20,074 nucleotides of DNA from an uncultured Clostridia bacterium (GCA_946187095.1 CAMHPW010000001.1:1-20074); one strand, 5' to 3'. Shown: positions 6,440 to 14,110, counted from the first letter of the stretch. Numbers and translations are program-made. Notes: generated from the sequence alone by a model not told the origin.

Positions 6440-7087
6440 TCAGTCTTCTTTTCTGAAGACGGATTTGGGTGCGTTGCATATCGGACATGACCACGTTTCA
6501 GGCAGTTCTTCAAACGGTATGAGCGAATTTCTGTACTGATATTTGCATATCGTGCAGGTGTATTTTTCGGGCAGTTCCTCATGTTCGGGAATGTATGTAG
6601 GTGCATACAGAGGTGAAGTGCCTTTGATTTTATTTCTGTAGAAAGCGTAGGTCATGGGAGTGCCTTTGATTTTTTCACTGCCGGCGATAGGCTCTGCAAT
6701 AAAGATAGTGTGAGTGATCGTTTCAACGGAATTTACGACTCTGCACAAAAACCAGCAGCAGATATCTTCCTGAATGACAGGTGCACCTTCCATGAGAATC
6801 TTGTGTTTGACATTGTTGAGTTTGTTGCCGTCACGTCCCGAATTGAAACCGAGTGCACCGATGACGGCACCCGATGTATTTTCGGAAAGGACGCTGACAG
6901 TGAACTGACCTGTTTTTTTGATACATTCGTTGGTGTAGTTGCTGTGGTTCACGCTGACGGCTATGGTTGTGGGATAGGATGATACCTGTACAACGGAGTT
7001 TACGATGCAGGCAGTCGGGGCATGGTCACCTTTTACGCCGAGTGCAAACATTCCGTATGAGAGCGATGTCAATATATTGTCATACAT
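6440..7087 (-). CDS. hrb: Flavin reductase-rubredoxin fusion (high-molecular-weight rubredoxin type)
   Basis: The 215-residue product joins an N-terminal FMN-binding split-barrel flavin reductase domain (about 1-155) to a C-terminal rubredoxin-like domain. The iron-binding cysteines are Cys178-T-I-Cys181 and Cys201-P-I-Cys204. This is the layout of Hrb proteins of anaerobic clostridia, which in Moorella pass electrons from NADH to a flavodiiron oxygen or nitric oxide reductase. No such partner lies in the window. The rubredoxin part is short: only 19 residues separate the two CxxC pairs, so the usual loop is missing. ATG 7087 has GAGGGGG about 11 bases upstream and a plausible promoter at 7119-7147. 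A gap of about 100 bases and the nadA operator separate it from nadA. The role in oxygen or nitric oxide protection is inference. Confidence 0.85.
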   Translation of the reverse strand: MYDNILTSLSYGMFALGVKGDHAPTACIVNSVVQVSSYPTTIAVSVNHSNYTNECIKKTGQFTVSVLSENTSGAVIGALGFNSGRDGNKLNNVKHKILMEGAPVIQEDICCWFLCRVVNSVETITHTIFIAEPIAGSEKIKGTPMTYAFYRNKIKGTSPLYAPTYIPEHEELPEKYTCTICKYQYRNSLIPFEELPETWSCPICNAPKSVFRKED

Positions 7088-7118
7088 ATAAAATTTTTCC
7101 CCCTCGTTTTTTTAGAAT

Positions 7119-7147
7119 ATAATACCATATTTCAAAGCGTTTTACAA
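7119..7147 (-). promoter_or_regulatory. Promoter of the flavin reductase-rubredoxin gene
   Basis: On the minus strand TTGTAA (7147-7142) and TATTAT (7124-7119) are spaced by 17 bases. The start site would fall near 7112, about 25 bases before the ATG. Confidence 0.55.
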
Positions 7148-7162
7148 GAGAAAATTTATAAA

Positions 7163-7209
7163 ATTAGGAATGAGGAATGAGGAATGTGGAATTTTTTTAT
7201 CCACATTCC
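7163..7209. repeat. GAGGAAT repeat ending in a 10-pair hairpin
   Basis: Three tandem units of AGGAATG occupy 7166-7186. The last part, GGAATGTGGA (7181-7190), is a perfect inverted repeat with TCCACATTCC (7200-7209) around a T-rich nine-base loop. It lies just after the spoVAC stop (minus strand). The T run is in the loop rather than after the stem, so it is not a standard terminator. It resembles the repeat at the aroF stop. Confidence 0.6.
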
Positions 7210-7216
7210 CGATAGC

Positions 7217-7654
7217 CTATTGAAATACAAAAAGAACAAGTCCGTATATGATGGAAGTGACAATGCCGTAGACGATGACAGGACCGGCTATTACAAACAT
7301 TTTTGCAGCGAGTCCGCCGATATAGCCTTCACTTCTGAATTCCATAGCAGGCGATACAACGGCATTGGCAAAGCCGGTGATGGGTACAAGTGTGCCTGCA
7401 CCGGCAAATTTGGCGATATTATCATACCAGCTCAAAGCAGTGAATAAAGCACTTAAAAATATCAGTGAAATGCTTGTCAGACATCGGGCATCTTTGAGAT
7501 TCATTCCCAAAAACTGATAAGTGTCCGTCAGAGCCTGACCGATGATACATATAAAACCGCCTGTCCAGAAAGCATTGAGGCAGTTTTTAAAGACCTTGCT
7601 TTTGGGCGAGATATTTTCAACCATATTGGAATATTCGTTTTGCGATATATTCAT
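7217..7654 (-). CDS. spoVAC: Stage V sporulation protein AC (SpoVAC)
   Basis: SpoVAC is an inner-membrane protein that, in Bacillus and Clostridium, helps move dipicolinic acid across the spore membrane and behaves as a mechanosensitive channel. The 145-residue product has the family hallmarks: a short N-terminal region, NCLNAFWTGGFICIIGQAL (24-42), a middle hydrophobic segment with SALFTALSWYD, the highly conserved FAGAGTLVPITGFANAVVSPAMEF stretch (about 83-106, split here for description), and a last hydrophobic segment to the C-terminus. Three to four membrane segments are visible. The strong AAAGGAG lies eight bases before ATG 7654. The normal partners spoVAD and spoVAE are absent on both sides, so it is a single-gene unit. 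It might be part of a scattered sporulation set or a stand-alone osmotic channel. Confidence 0.9.
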   Translation of the reverse strand: MNISQNEYSNMVENISPKSKVFKNCLNAFWTGGFICIIGQALTDTYQFLGMNLKDARCLTSISLIFLSALFTALSWYDNIAKFAGAGTLVPITGFANAVVSPAMEFRSEGYIGGLAAKMFVIAGPVIVYGIVTSIIYGLVLFVFQ

Positions 7655-7673
7655 AAAAAAGTCTCCTTTGTGA

Positions 7674-7736
7674 AGTGTGGAAAGCTGAGAGTGGGGAAGT
7701 ATTCCGCTTCCCTCTGCACTCTCCGCACTCCACTCT
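7674..7736. repeat. Imperfect long inverted repeat between spoVAC and nifS
   Basis: A left arm at 7674-7699 and a right arm at 7707-7736 face each other around a seven-base centre (TATTCCG). By hand alignment 22 of 26 left-arm positions match the right arm with one four-base gap; the inner GGGAAG/CTTCCC and GAGAGTG blocks match exactly. The arms are purine-rich on one strand, like the GAGGAAT repeats. It fills the divergent gap (7655-7790) between spoVAC and nifS and could form a long hairpin in either transcript. Confidence 0.6.
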
Positions 7737-7790
7737 GAATATAATTTTGACCGATTATTTTTGATTTATTCGATAATGGAGTGTTGATTT

Positions 7791-8906
7791 TTGAAAGAAA
7801 TTTATTTGGATAACAGTGCCACTACAAAGGTGTGTTCACAGGCTGTTGAAAAGATGACCGAAATGATGACGGAACATTACGGTAATCCTTCATCTCTGCA
7901 TAGAAAAGGCTATGAAGCCCAGAAAGAATTGGAAGATGTACGAAAGACCGTGGCAGATTTTCTTTCGGCAGAGAAAGAGGAGATATATTTCACATCGGGC
8001 GGCACTGAGGGAAATAATACGGCTGTATTCGGTGCCGTCGGGGCATTGAAAAGGCGTGGCAACCGAATCGTCACGACTTCAACGGAACATTCTTCTGTGA
8101 TAGAGAGCGTTCAGAAACTGGAAAAAGACGGCTTTGAAGTCGTTTATATCGATTCCGCTGATGAATTGACGAATGTTATCACAAAAGATACGATACTTGT
8201 GAGTATCATGGCGGTCAATAATGAAACGGGATTGATCAATCCCATTGAGAAAGTGAAAAAAATGATTGAAAAGGTAAATTCGCCTGCACTGTTTCACGTT
8301 GATGCTGTACAGGCTTTCGGAAAGATTCCGTTAAAGCCTAAAAAATGGGGGATAGATATATTGACGGCAAGTTCGCATAAAATACACGGTCCAAAGGGTG
8401 CAGGGATTTTATATTTGCGGAGAGGTGCAAGGATAGTGCCTTTGCACTATGGCGGTGAACAGGAAAGAAAAATCCGCCCTGGGACAGAGCCTTTGCCGAA
8501 CATATGCGGCATGGGAGCGGCGATCAAAGCCCTGCCCGATATGAGTGAAGAAATGAGATTCATGCGTGAATTAAATATATACTGCCGTGAAAAGCTGAAA
8601 GATATCCCGAATGTGCATATCAATTCCGACGAAAGCTGTCTGCCGTATATACTGAATTTTTCGGTGATCGGGATCAAGTCGGAAACCATGCTGCATGATC
8701 TGGAAAGACAGGAGATATATATATCAAGCGGTTCGGCGTGTGCCAAGGGAAAGAAAAGCCATGTACTCAAAGCGATGGGACTGAGTGATGAAATCATCAA
8801 TTCAGCTTTGCGTGTGAGTTTCTCAAGATACAATGAAAAATCGGATATCGATGAATTGGTAAAAGCCGTTGCAAATGCAAACAATACTCTTGCAAAAACA
8901 AGATAA
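7791..8906 (+). CDS. nifS: Cysteine desulfurase (NifS/IscS family)
   Basis: This PLP enzyme takes sulfur from cysteine as a persulfide for delivery to acceptors. The 371-residue product has DNSATTKV at the N-terminus, HVDAVQAFGK (169-178), the PLP-binding Lys197 in ASSHKIHGPKG, and the persulfide Cys317 in SSGSACAKG. The start is TTG 7791: a stop TGA lies in frame at 7785-7787, GGAG is found nine bases upstream, and the encoded opening matches the family, so a non-ATG start is well supported. The next gene is thiI after a 46-base gap. The pairing resembles the NifZ-ThiI arrangement in Bacillus, where the desulfurase is dedicated to tRNA 4-thiouridine synthesis. A general role in Fe-S assembly is the alternative; no scaffold gene is adjacent. 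Confidence 0.93.
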   Translation: MKEIYLDNSATTKVCSQAVEKMTEMMTEHYGNPSSLHRKGYEAQKELEDVRKTVADFLSAEKEEIYFTSGGTEGNNTAVFGAVGALKRRGNRIVTTSTEHSSVIESVQKLEKDGFEVVYIDSADELTNVITKDTILVSIMAVNNETGLINPIEKVKKMIEKVNSPALFHVDAVQAFGKIPLKPKKWGIDILTASSHKIHGPKGAGILYLRRGARIVPLHYGGEQERKIRPGTEPLPNICGMGAAIKALPDMSEEMRFMRELNIYCREKLKDIPNVHINSDESCLPYILNFSVIGIKSETMLHDLERQEIYISSGSACAKGKKSHVLKAMGLSDEIINSALRVSFSRYNEKSDIDELVKAVANANNTLAKTR

Positions 8907-8952
8907 ACGTGATACACTTTTGGAAGACGTATTTTTAAGGAGATTTTCACAG

Positions 8953-10122
8953 ATGAAAGAAATTATACTGATAAAATTGGGCGAAATCGTTTTAAAGGGA
9001 CTCAACAGGAGAAATTTTGAGGACAGCCTGATGAAGAATCTCAAAAGGAGATTGGCAAAAATAGGCGAATTTCATGTGCAGATCGCACAGTCAACGATAA
9101 GTGTAAGCCCTGTTTATGACGATACAGACATGGACGAAGTGGAAGACTGTGTATCGAAAGTATTCGGCATAGCGGCATTTGCAAGGGCTTGCGTCACGGA
9201 AAAAGACCTTGACAGGATAAAAGAAGCGGCGGCTGAATATCTTGCGGATACGTTTGATTCTCCTAAGACTTTCAAAGTCGAGGCAAAGCGTTCGGACAAG
9301 AAATTTCCGTATAAATCGCCTGAAATCTGCGATGAAGTGGGCGGTTATCTGCTGGAGAAATTTCCCGATATATCCGTAGATGTGCATAATCCCGATGTCA
9401 CTGTAACGGTGGAGATAAGGGATTTCGGTGCATATATCAGGGCAGGGCTGATAAGAGGTGCAGGCGGCATTCCCGTAGGCACGGGCGGAAAGGCTTGTGT
9501 ACTGATATCGGGCGGTATCGACAGTCCCGTAGCGGCGTACATGATGGCGAAAAGAGGATTGGAACTGACCGCCGTACATTTTGCAAGTCCGCCTTATACG
9601 AGTATCAGGGCAGAGGAAAAAGTCGCTGAACTGCTGGAGAGAGTTGCAAAATACAGCGGCAGGATAAAGATGTTCACAGTGCCGTTCACGGAGATTCAGG
9701 AACAGATCAGAGAAAAGTGCAAGGAAGATTATTTTACGATAATCATGCGTCGGTTCATGATGGAGATAGCGGAAGAAATCGCAAAGAAAAACGGCTGTCA
9801 TGCATTGATTACAGGGGAAAGTCTGGGACAGGTCGCAAGTCAGACGCTGTATGCCATAGGCTGTACGGACAATGCCTGTAATATGCCTGTATTCCGTCCG
9901 CTGATCGGTATGGATAAAGAAGAAATTATTTCAATTTCGAGAAAGATAGACACGTTTGAAGTGTCGATACAGCCCTATGAGGACTGCTGTACGGTATTCA
10001 CGCCGAAACACCCGAAAACAAAGCCTGTGCTTGCGGAAGTGGTCAGAGAACAGGAAAAGCTTGACTGCAAGGGACTTGTTGAGAGAGCCGTTGAAGGCGT
10101 GAAGCTGACAAATATTGAATGA
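8953..10122 (+). CDS. thiI: tRNA 4-thiouridine synthase (ThiI), rhodanese-less form
   Basis: ThiI adenylates U8 of tRNA and inserts sulfur to make 4-thiouridine; in some bacteria it also serves thiamine thiazole synthesis. The 389-residue product has the N-terminal ferredoxin-like region, a THUMP domain (about 60-165), and a PP-loop ATPase domain with LISGGIDS (184-191). It stops without the C-terminal rhodanese domain, as is common in Firmicutes. A paired Cys345-Cys346 in YEDCCTVFTPKHP corresponds to the conserved Cys needed for sulfur transfer. ATG 8953 is chosen because AAGGAG lies at 8937-8942; the frame also extends upstream into nifS, but without the family N-terminus. The sulfur donor is most likely the NifS encoded just upstream. 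The downstream sortase gene begins 15 bases after the stop. Confidence 0.95.
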   Translation: MKEIILIKLGEIVLKGLNRRNFEDSLMKNLKRRLAKIGEFHVQIAQSTISVSPVYDDTDMDEVEDCVSKVFGIAAFARACVTEKDLDRIKEAAAEYLADTFDSPKTFKVEAKRSDKKFPYKSPEICDEVGGYLLEKFPDISVDVHNPDVTVTVEIRDFGAYIRAGLIRGAGGIPVGTGGKACVLISGGIDSPVAAYMMAKRGLELTAVHFASPPYTSIRAEEKVAELLERVAKYSGRIKMFTVPFTEIQEQIREKCKEDYFTIIMRRFMMEIAEEIAKKNGCHALITGESLGQVASQTLYAIGCTDNACNMPVFRPLIGMDKEEIISISRKIDTFEVSIQPYEDCCTVFTPKHPKTKPVLAEVVREQEKLDCKGLVERAVEGVKLTNIE

Positions 10123-10137
10123 TAGGAGTGAAACGGA

Positions 10138-12693
10138 ATGAATGCGGAAATATACTTTCCGAGAGAAGGAAAGTCTTTCGGACGTACTGCCGAAAAGAGT
10201 TTTGAAGATACGGTCAGAAAACTCAATGAAATAAATGTCAATATTATTTATAAGACGGAAGTGAATCTGACGGAAAAGAGTATTGCCGAGGCACTGAAAG
10301 TATCGGAGTCGGGCGATGAAAATATCGGGCTTATTATGATCGCCGATGTACTTTCCGAGGACAGTCCCGAAAAGGCAAAGGAATTCTTTGAAAAAATGGG
10401 CATACTGGGAAAAATCCGGCGTATTGAGGCTGAATATCTCGATCCGTTTGATGACGGCAGCCAGAAACAACATTCCGCAAAGCAGTCCGAAAAGAAAAAG
10501 AAAAGGAAAAAAGACAAAAATTCCGATGAGCCGATCGATATATCACAGAGTATCGTGACGATCGAAAATCGCCCTGTATACGCCTATGCCGTGGAGTATA
10601 ACAACAAGCTGCTTGTCATTCTGCCGAGATATGATGTGCTGAATATCGACTTCACAGCGGAATTGTACAGTGCAGCGAGTGCCGTTGCGAATCCGAGTTC
10701 CAAAGAGGCTTTCTGGAAAAGATTTATTCCCTGTGCAGGTGACGGACCGTTGGATGTTGTCAGAAAAATTATTTTGATCCTTGCAATATGTACTTTTGTG
10801 GTATCGTCATATATTCTGATACAGATGGTAATTGTCGAACCTGCCGCCAATGACGAGATCACGGACGGCATTAAGGAACTGTTGGTATCGACTACGGAAG
10901 GCGAACCCGATATCAATTCACCCAGAAAAGAGATATCCAAGCTGCCGACAGACGGCTCGGAAGGTGTCATATCCGATTTCACGCAGCTTCTCAAAGCCAA
11001 TCCCGATACGATAGGCTGGATCAATGTCCCCAATACGATTATCGATTTCGTTGTCGTGAAGCCGCAGGACGGTGTTGACAGTGAATATTATCTCCACAGG
11101 GATTTCTACGGAAATTACTCGAAATACGGTACGGTGTTCATGGATTACAGAAGTTCTCTTGATTCAAAGAATCTGATCATACACGGACATCATATGCATG
11201 ACGGAAGAATGTTTGCCGACCTTGCCAAGTACGTTGAAAGAGGAAACGGCTACGGCATCGATTTCTACAGGCAGACACCCGTATTTACGTTCAATACGAT
11301 CTATGAAAAGAGCAAATGGAAGATCATAGCATTCTTCAAGACGAATACACTGGAATCGCAGGGAGTGCCGTTCAATTATCTCAGAGGAGATTTTGTCAGT
11401 GATTATGATTTCCTTGACTTTGTCTATCATTTAAGAGTGCGTTCACTGGTGAACTGCCCTGTTGACATCAATGAAAATGATACGATCCTGACGCTTTCAA
11501 CGTGTTCGTATGACTTTGAGGATTTCAGGACGGTGATCGTGGCGAGAAAAGTCCGTGACGGTGAAACTGCCGATGTCGATGTTTCAAAGGCTGCGGAGAA
11601 TCCGTCACCGCTCTATCCTGATGTATGGTATCAGACTTACGGCGGCACAAAGCCGAATGTAACATCCTTCCAGAATGCCTATAATAACAATGAGATCAGC
11701 TGGTATGACGGCGAAAAGCAGTGGTCTCTGAATGACGATGAAGAATTGGCAAGAGTGCTGAATGAAGGCAAGAAGAATGCCGAAAATATGCTCAGGGCAT
11801 TCGTTGAAGAAATAGAATATGCCTATGAACAGCAGATGACGGTCAATGAACTTGTTGATCAATATATCGAGGAATTCAAAAATGCAGAGAGTGCGGCGGA
11901 AGTGAACAGACTCTATAATGAAGCCGTCACCGAGATCAGAAAGATCAAGACAAAGGATCAGGTCGATGCAGAAAGTTCCCTTGCAGCCGAGAACAGCCGC
12001 AGGGAAGCGGAAAAAGAAGCAAGCATACAGGCTCAGAATGAGCTGAAGGCGAAAAAGCAGTCTGCCGTATCGGAGATCAGAAGCTCTATTGCAGGAAATG
12101 AATACAGGATCAAGCAGGCTGATGAAGTCACAAAAATAATGGAAACGTATTCCAAGCAGATCAATGCATCCAAGGATATCGATGAAATAGAGGAACTCAA
12201 GAAAAAATGTATCGAAGAGCTTTCGAAGATCAGGACGGCTGAGGAAATGAATGAGGAAGAAAGCAAGGCTGCAGAAGAGGCTTCCAAGAAAGCGGCAGAG
12301 GAAGCATCAAAGAAGGCTGCCGAAGAAGCAAGCAGAAAAGAGGAAGAAAGAAAAGCTGCCGAAAGGTCTGCACAGGAAGTGGAAAATGCAAGAAGTGCAG
12401 CCGTTGAGGAAATTGAATCCTATGTCGATCCCAATGAACATCCTGCTGCCAGGACAAAGCTGCAGACGATCATCAGCAGTGCAAAGGCTACGATCATGGA
12501 TGAAAGAATACTGACGACAGTGAGTGCGATCGAAAGCATGGTATCAAGCACCAAAAAGCAGATCGATGACTGTATCGCTGAATTGGAAGTTTCGGAAGAA
12601 CAGTCTTCGGAAGAACAGTCTTCGGAAGAACAGTCTTCGGAAGAATCTGAAACAACAAGTATTCCTCCTGAAGAGACCAGTCCCGAAGGATGA
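10138..12693 (+). CDS. srtB: Class B sortase with cytoplasmic N-terminal region and long helical C-terminal extension
   Basis: Sortases cut cell-wall sorting signals and join the protein to peptidoglycan or a pilin. The 851-residue product is several times the usual 200-300. Order: an N-terminal region (1-205) with a Lys-rich stretch (119-127) and no signal peptide; one transmembrane segment (about 211-234); a sortase B domain (about 275-475) with His351 in HGHHMHDGRMF, Cys456 in LTLSTCSYDF and Arg464 in DFRTVIVAR; then a charged helical region (about 530-818) with related three-helix-like modules and three KAAEEASK units (710-733); last a Ser/Glu/Pro tail with SEEQS repeats. AGGAG precedes ATG 10138 by nine bases and thiI ends 15 bases upstream. 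All catalytic residues are present, so it should be active. The likely substrate is the large LPTG protein encoded by the converging gene at 14195-19762. Confidence 0.88.
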   Translation: MNAEIYFPREGKSFGRTAEKSFEDTVRKLNEINVNIIYKTEVNLTEKSIAEALKVSESGDENIGLIMIADVLSEDSPEKAKEFFEKMGILGKIRRIEAEYLDPFDDGSQKQHSAKQSEKKKKRKKDKNSDEPIDISQSIVTIENRPVYAYAVEYNNKLLVILPRYDVLNIDFTAELYSAASAVANPSSKEAFWKRFIPCAGDGPLDVVRKIILILAICTFVVSSYILIQMVIVEPAANDEITDGIKELLVSTTEGEPDINSPRKEISKLPTDGSEGVISDFTQLLKANPDTIGWINVPNTIIDFVVVKPQDGVDSEYYLHRDFYGNYSKYGTVFMDYRSSLDSKNLIIHGHHMHDGRMFADLAKYVERGNGYGIDFYRQTPVFTFNTIYEKSKWKIIAFFKTNTLESQGVPFNYLRGDFVSDYDFLDFVYHLRVRSLVNCPVDINENDTILTLSTCSYDFEDFRTVIVARKVRDGETADVDVSKAAENPSPLYPDVWYQTYGGTKPNVTSFQNAYNNNEISWYDGEKQWSLNDDEELARVLNEGKKNAENMLRAFVEEIEYAYEQQMTVNELVDQYIEEFKNAESAAEVNRLYNEAVTEIRKIKTKDQVDAESSLAAENSRREAEKEASIQAQNELKAKKQSAVSEIRSSIAGNEYRIKQADEVTKIMETYSKQINASKDIDEIEELKKKCIEELSKIRTAEEMNEEESKAAEEASKKAAEEASKKAAEEASRKEEERKAAERSAQEVENARSAAVEEIESYVDPNEHPAARTKLQTIISSAKATIMDERILTTVSAIESMVSSTKKQIDDCIAELEVSEEQSSEEQSSEEQSSEESETTSIPPEETSPEG
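12591..12645 (+). repeat. Perfect 15-base tandem repeat in the sortase tail
   Basis: TTCGGAAGAACAGTC occurs three times without a mismatch (12591-12605, 12606-12620, 12621-12635) and a partial fourth copy ends at 12645. It encodes the SEEQS repeats. The unit is a multiple of three, so copy-number change would keep the frame. Confidence 0.95.
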
Positions 12694-12700
12694 TCAAAAA

Positions 12701-12728
12701 AATCCCTGAATTATTTCAGGGATTTTTT
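12701..12728 (+). terminator. Terminator after the sortase gene
   Basis: AATCCCTGAA (12701-12710) pairs perfectly with TTCAGGGATT (12715-12724) around TTAT, and the T run continues to 12728. It starts eight bases after the sortase stop. A run of A precedes the stem. Confidence 0.92.
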
Positions 12729-12738
12729 GATGCAGAGC

Positions 12739-12774
12739 AACAGGATTGACAAATCCTGTTCAAAGTGATAAAAT
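12739..12774 (+). promoter_or_regulatory. Antiporter promoter with a palindrome over the -35 box
   Basis: TTGACA (12746-12751) and TAAAAT (12769-12774) are separated by 17 bases. The -35 box lies inside a perfect 9-base inverted repeat, AACAGGATT (12739-12747) and AATCCTGTT (12752-12760). This is the usual place for a repressor operator, so expression of the antiporter may be controlled. Confidence 0.75.
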
Positions 12775-12808
12775 GGCAGGCGAGAATATGAAAAAGAGGT
12801 AATTGGAA

Positions 12809-14110
12809 ATGGAATTCGATGTCATGAATATTTTATATTACTGTGCGGTGATACTGCTTTTCACGAAGCTGTTCGGTATCATCACAAGGCATTTCGGACT
12901 GCCGCAGGTGGTCGGGATGATCATAGCAGGTCTGCTGATCGGCCCTGCCATTGTCGGACAGCTTGGCTGGGGGGATTTCAGGGGGCTTGTCGTGCCGAGT
13001 CCTGTCGAAATGGATGTACTGAAGAGCTTTTCACAGATAGGCGTTGTGTTTATTTTATTTTCAAGCGGTCTGGAAACGGATTTCAATGAGCTGAAACGCA
13101 GCGGTGCTGCTGCAACGGTGATCGCTTTGGCAGGAGTTCTTGTTCCTGTTTTGTTTGGTACGGGAGTAGCCCTTTTGTTCATGGGCGGAGAGATGAGTCA
13201 GGCAAAGCTGATGAATGCGATCTTTGTCGGCATGATCCTTGCCGCAACGAGCGTAGGCATCACTGTCGAAACGCTCAAGGAATTGGGTAAATTGAATACC
13301 CGTGTGGGCACGACGATATTGAGTGCCGCCATTATTGACGATGTGCTTGGCATTATTTTATTAAGTGTCGTTACAGGTCTCAACGGCGGCGGAAATATCC
13401 TTACTACGCTTCTGAAAACGGTGGGATTCTTTGCATTTACCATCGGCATGGGTATGCTGCTCAGATTTGTATTCAAGTATTTGAGCAGTCATTATCCCCA
13501 TAAACGCCGCACAGGTATATTTGCCCTTGCCATGTGTTTCTTTTTTGCCTTCTGTGCCGAAAAGTTTTTTGATATTGCCGCCATCACGGGTGCCTATATG
13601 GCAGGACTTGTGCTCAGCGGACTGAATGATACGGATTTTGTTGACAGAAAAGTAGTCATCAGCGGCTATATGATATTCACGCCCATCTTTTTTGCCTGTA
13701 TCGGTATCAGTGCCGATTTCAGCAATTTCAAAAGTTCAGGTCTGGTCTTTGCCCTGATATTTGTGGCAGTGGGCATTATCGGAAAGATATTCGGCTGTTC
13801 ACTTGCAGCGAGACCGTTCAGATATTCCCGCCGTGAATCGCTGACAGTCGGCTGCGGAATGATCGCAAGAGGAGAAGTTGCCCTTGCCATTTATGCGACA
13901 GGACAGAATCTGATCTGTTATGAGGGCAAAGAGCTTGTCGGCATTGATCCTCTTGTGCCTACGATTTTTTTGATCGTCATATCGTCGATCCTGTGTCCTG
14001 TTTTCCTGAAGCTGGTATTCAAAAATCAGAAGCATGAGACAGTTGCGGTAAACGAAAATATGACGACCATTCATACGGAGGCAATCGAAAATTCCCCTGT
14101 CGAATCCTGA
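12809..14110 (+). CDS. Cation:proton antiporter, CPA2 (KefB/NapA-like) family
   Basis: This is a polytopic inner-membrane exchanger of monovalent cations (Na+ or K+) for protons. The 433-residue product has about 11-13 hydrophobic segments. Family marks are GLPQVVGMIIAGLLIGP (30-46), FSSGLETDFNEL (84-95), ATSVGITVETLKELG (146-160), and the ion-binding double Asp in AAIIDDVLGII (173-183, Asp177-Asp178). MIARGEVALAIY (351-362) is the conserved late segment. There is no C-terminal TrkA-N/RCK domain; the protein ends with a ~30-residue hydrophilic tail. ATG 12809 has AGAGG nine bases upstream; a TTG six bases earlier (12803) is in frame but too close to the ribosome binding site. It has its own promoter and lies between the sortase gene and the converging surface protein gene. 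The exact ion cannot be read from sequence. Confidence 0.9.
   Translation: MEFDVMNILYYCAVILLFTKLFGIITRHFGLPQVVGMIIAGLLIGPAIVGQLGWGDFRGLVVPSPVEMDVLKSFSQIGVVFILFSSGLETDFNELKRSGAAATVIALAGVLVPVLFGTGVALLFMGGEMSQAKLMNAIFVGMILAATSVGITVETLKELGKLNTRVGTTILSAAIIDDVLGIILLSVVTGLNGGGNILTTLLKTVGFFAFTIGMGMLLRFVFKYLSSHYPHKRRTGIFALAMCFFFAFCAEKFFDIAAITGAYMAGLVLSGLNDTDFVDRKVVISGYMIFTPIFFACIGISADFSNFKSSGLVFALIFVAVGIIGKIFGCSLAARPFRYSRRESLTVGCGMIARGEVALAIYATGQNLICYEGKELVGIDPLVPTIFLIVISSILCPVFLKLVFKNQKHETVAVNENMTTIHTEAIENSPVES

Noticed and set aside
6443..6460. GTCTTC/GAAGAC hairpin at the end of the flavin reductase-rubredoxin gene as a terminator
   Set aside because: Only six pairs, lies inside the coding end, and no T run follows on either strand.
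7747..7777. TTGACC and GATAAT ahead of nifS
   Set aside because: Spacing is 19 bases and the start site would fall after the GGAG ribosome binding site, so it cannot drive normal translation of nifS. The true promoter was not identified.
9091..9801. 236-codon open frame on the minus strand inside thiI
   Set aside because: It is antisense to a clear ThiI; its product is a His/Tyr/Arg/Cys-rich composition typical of a reverse-strand shadow.
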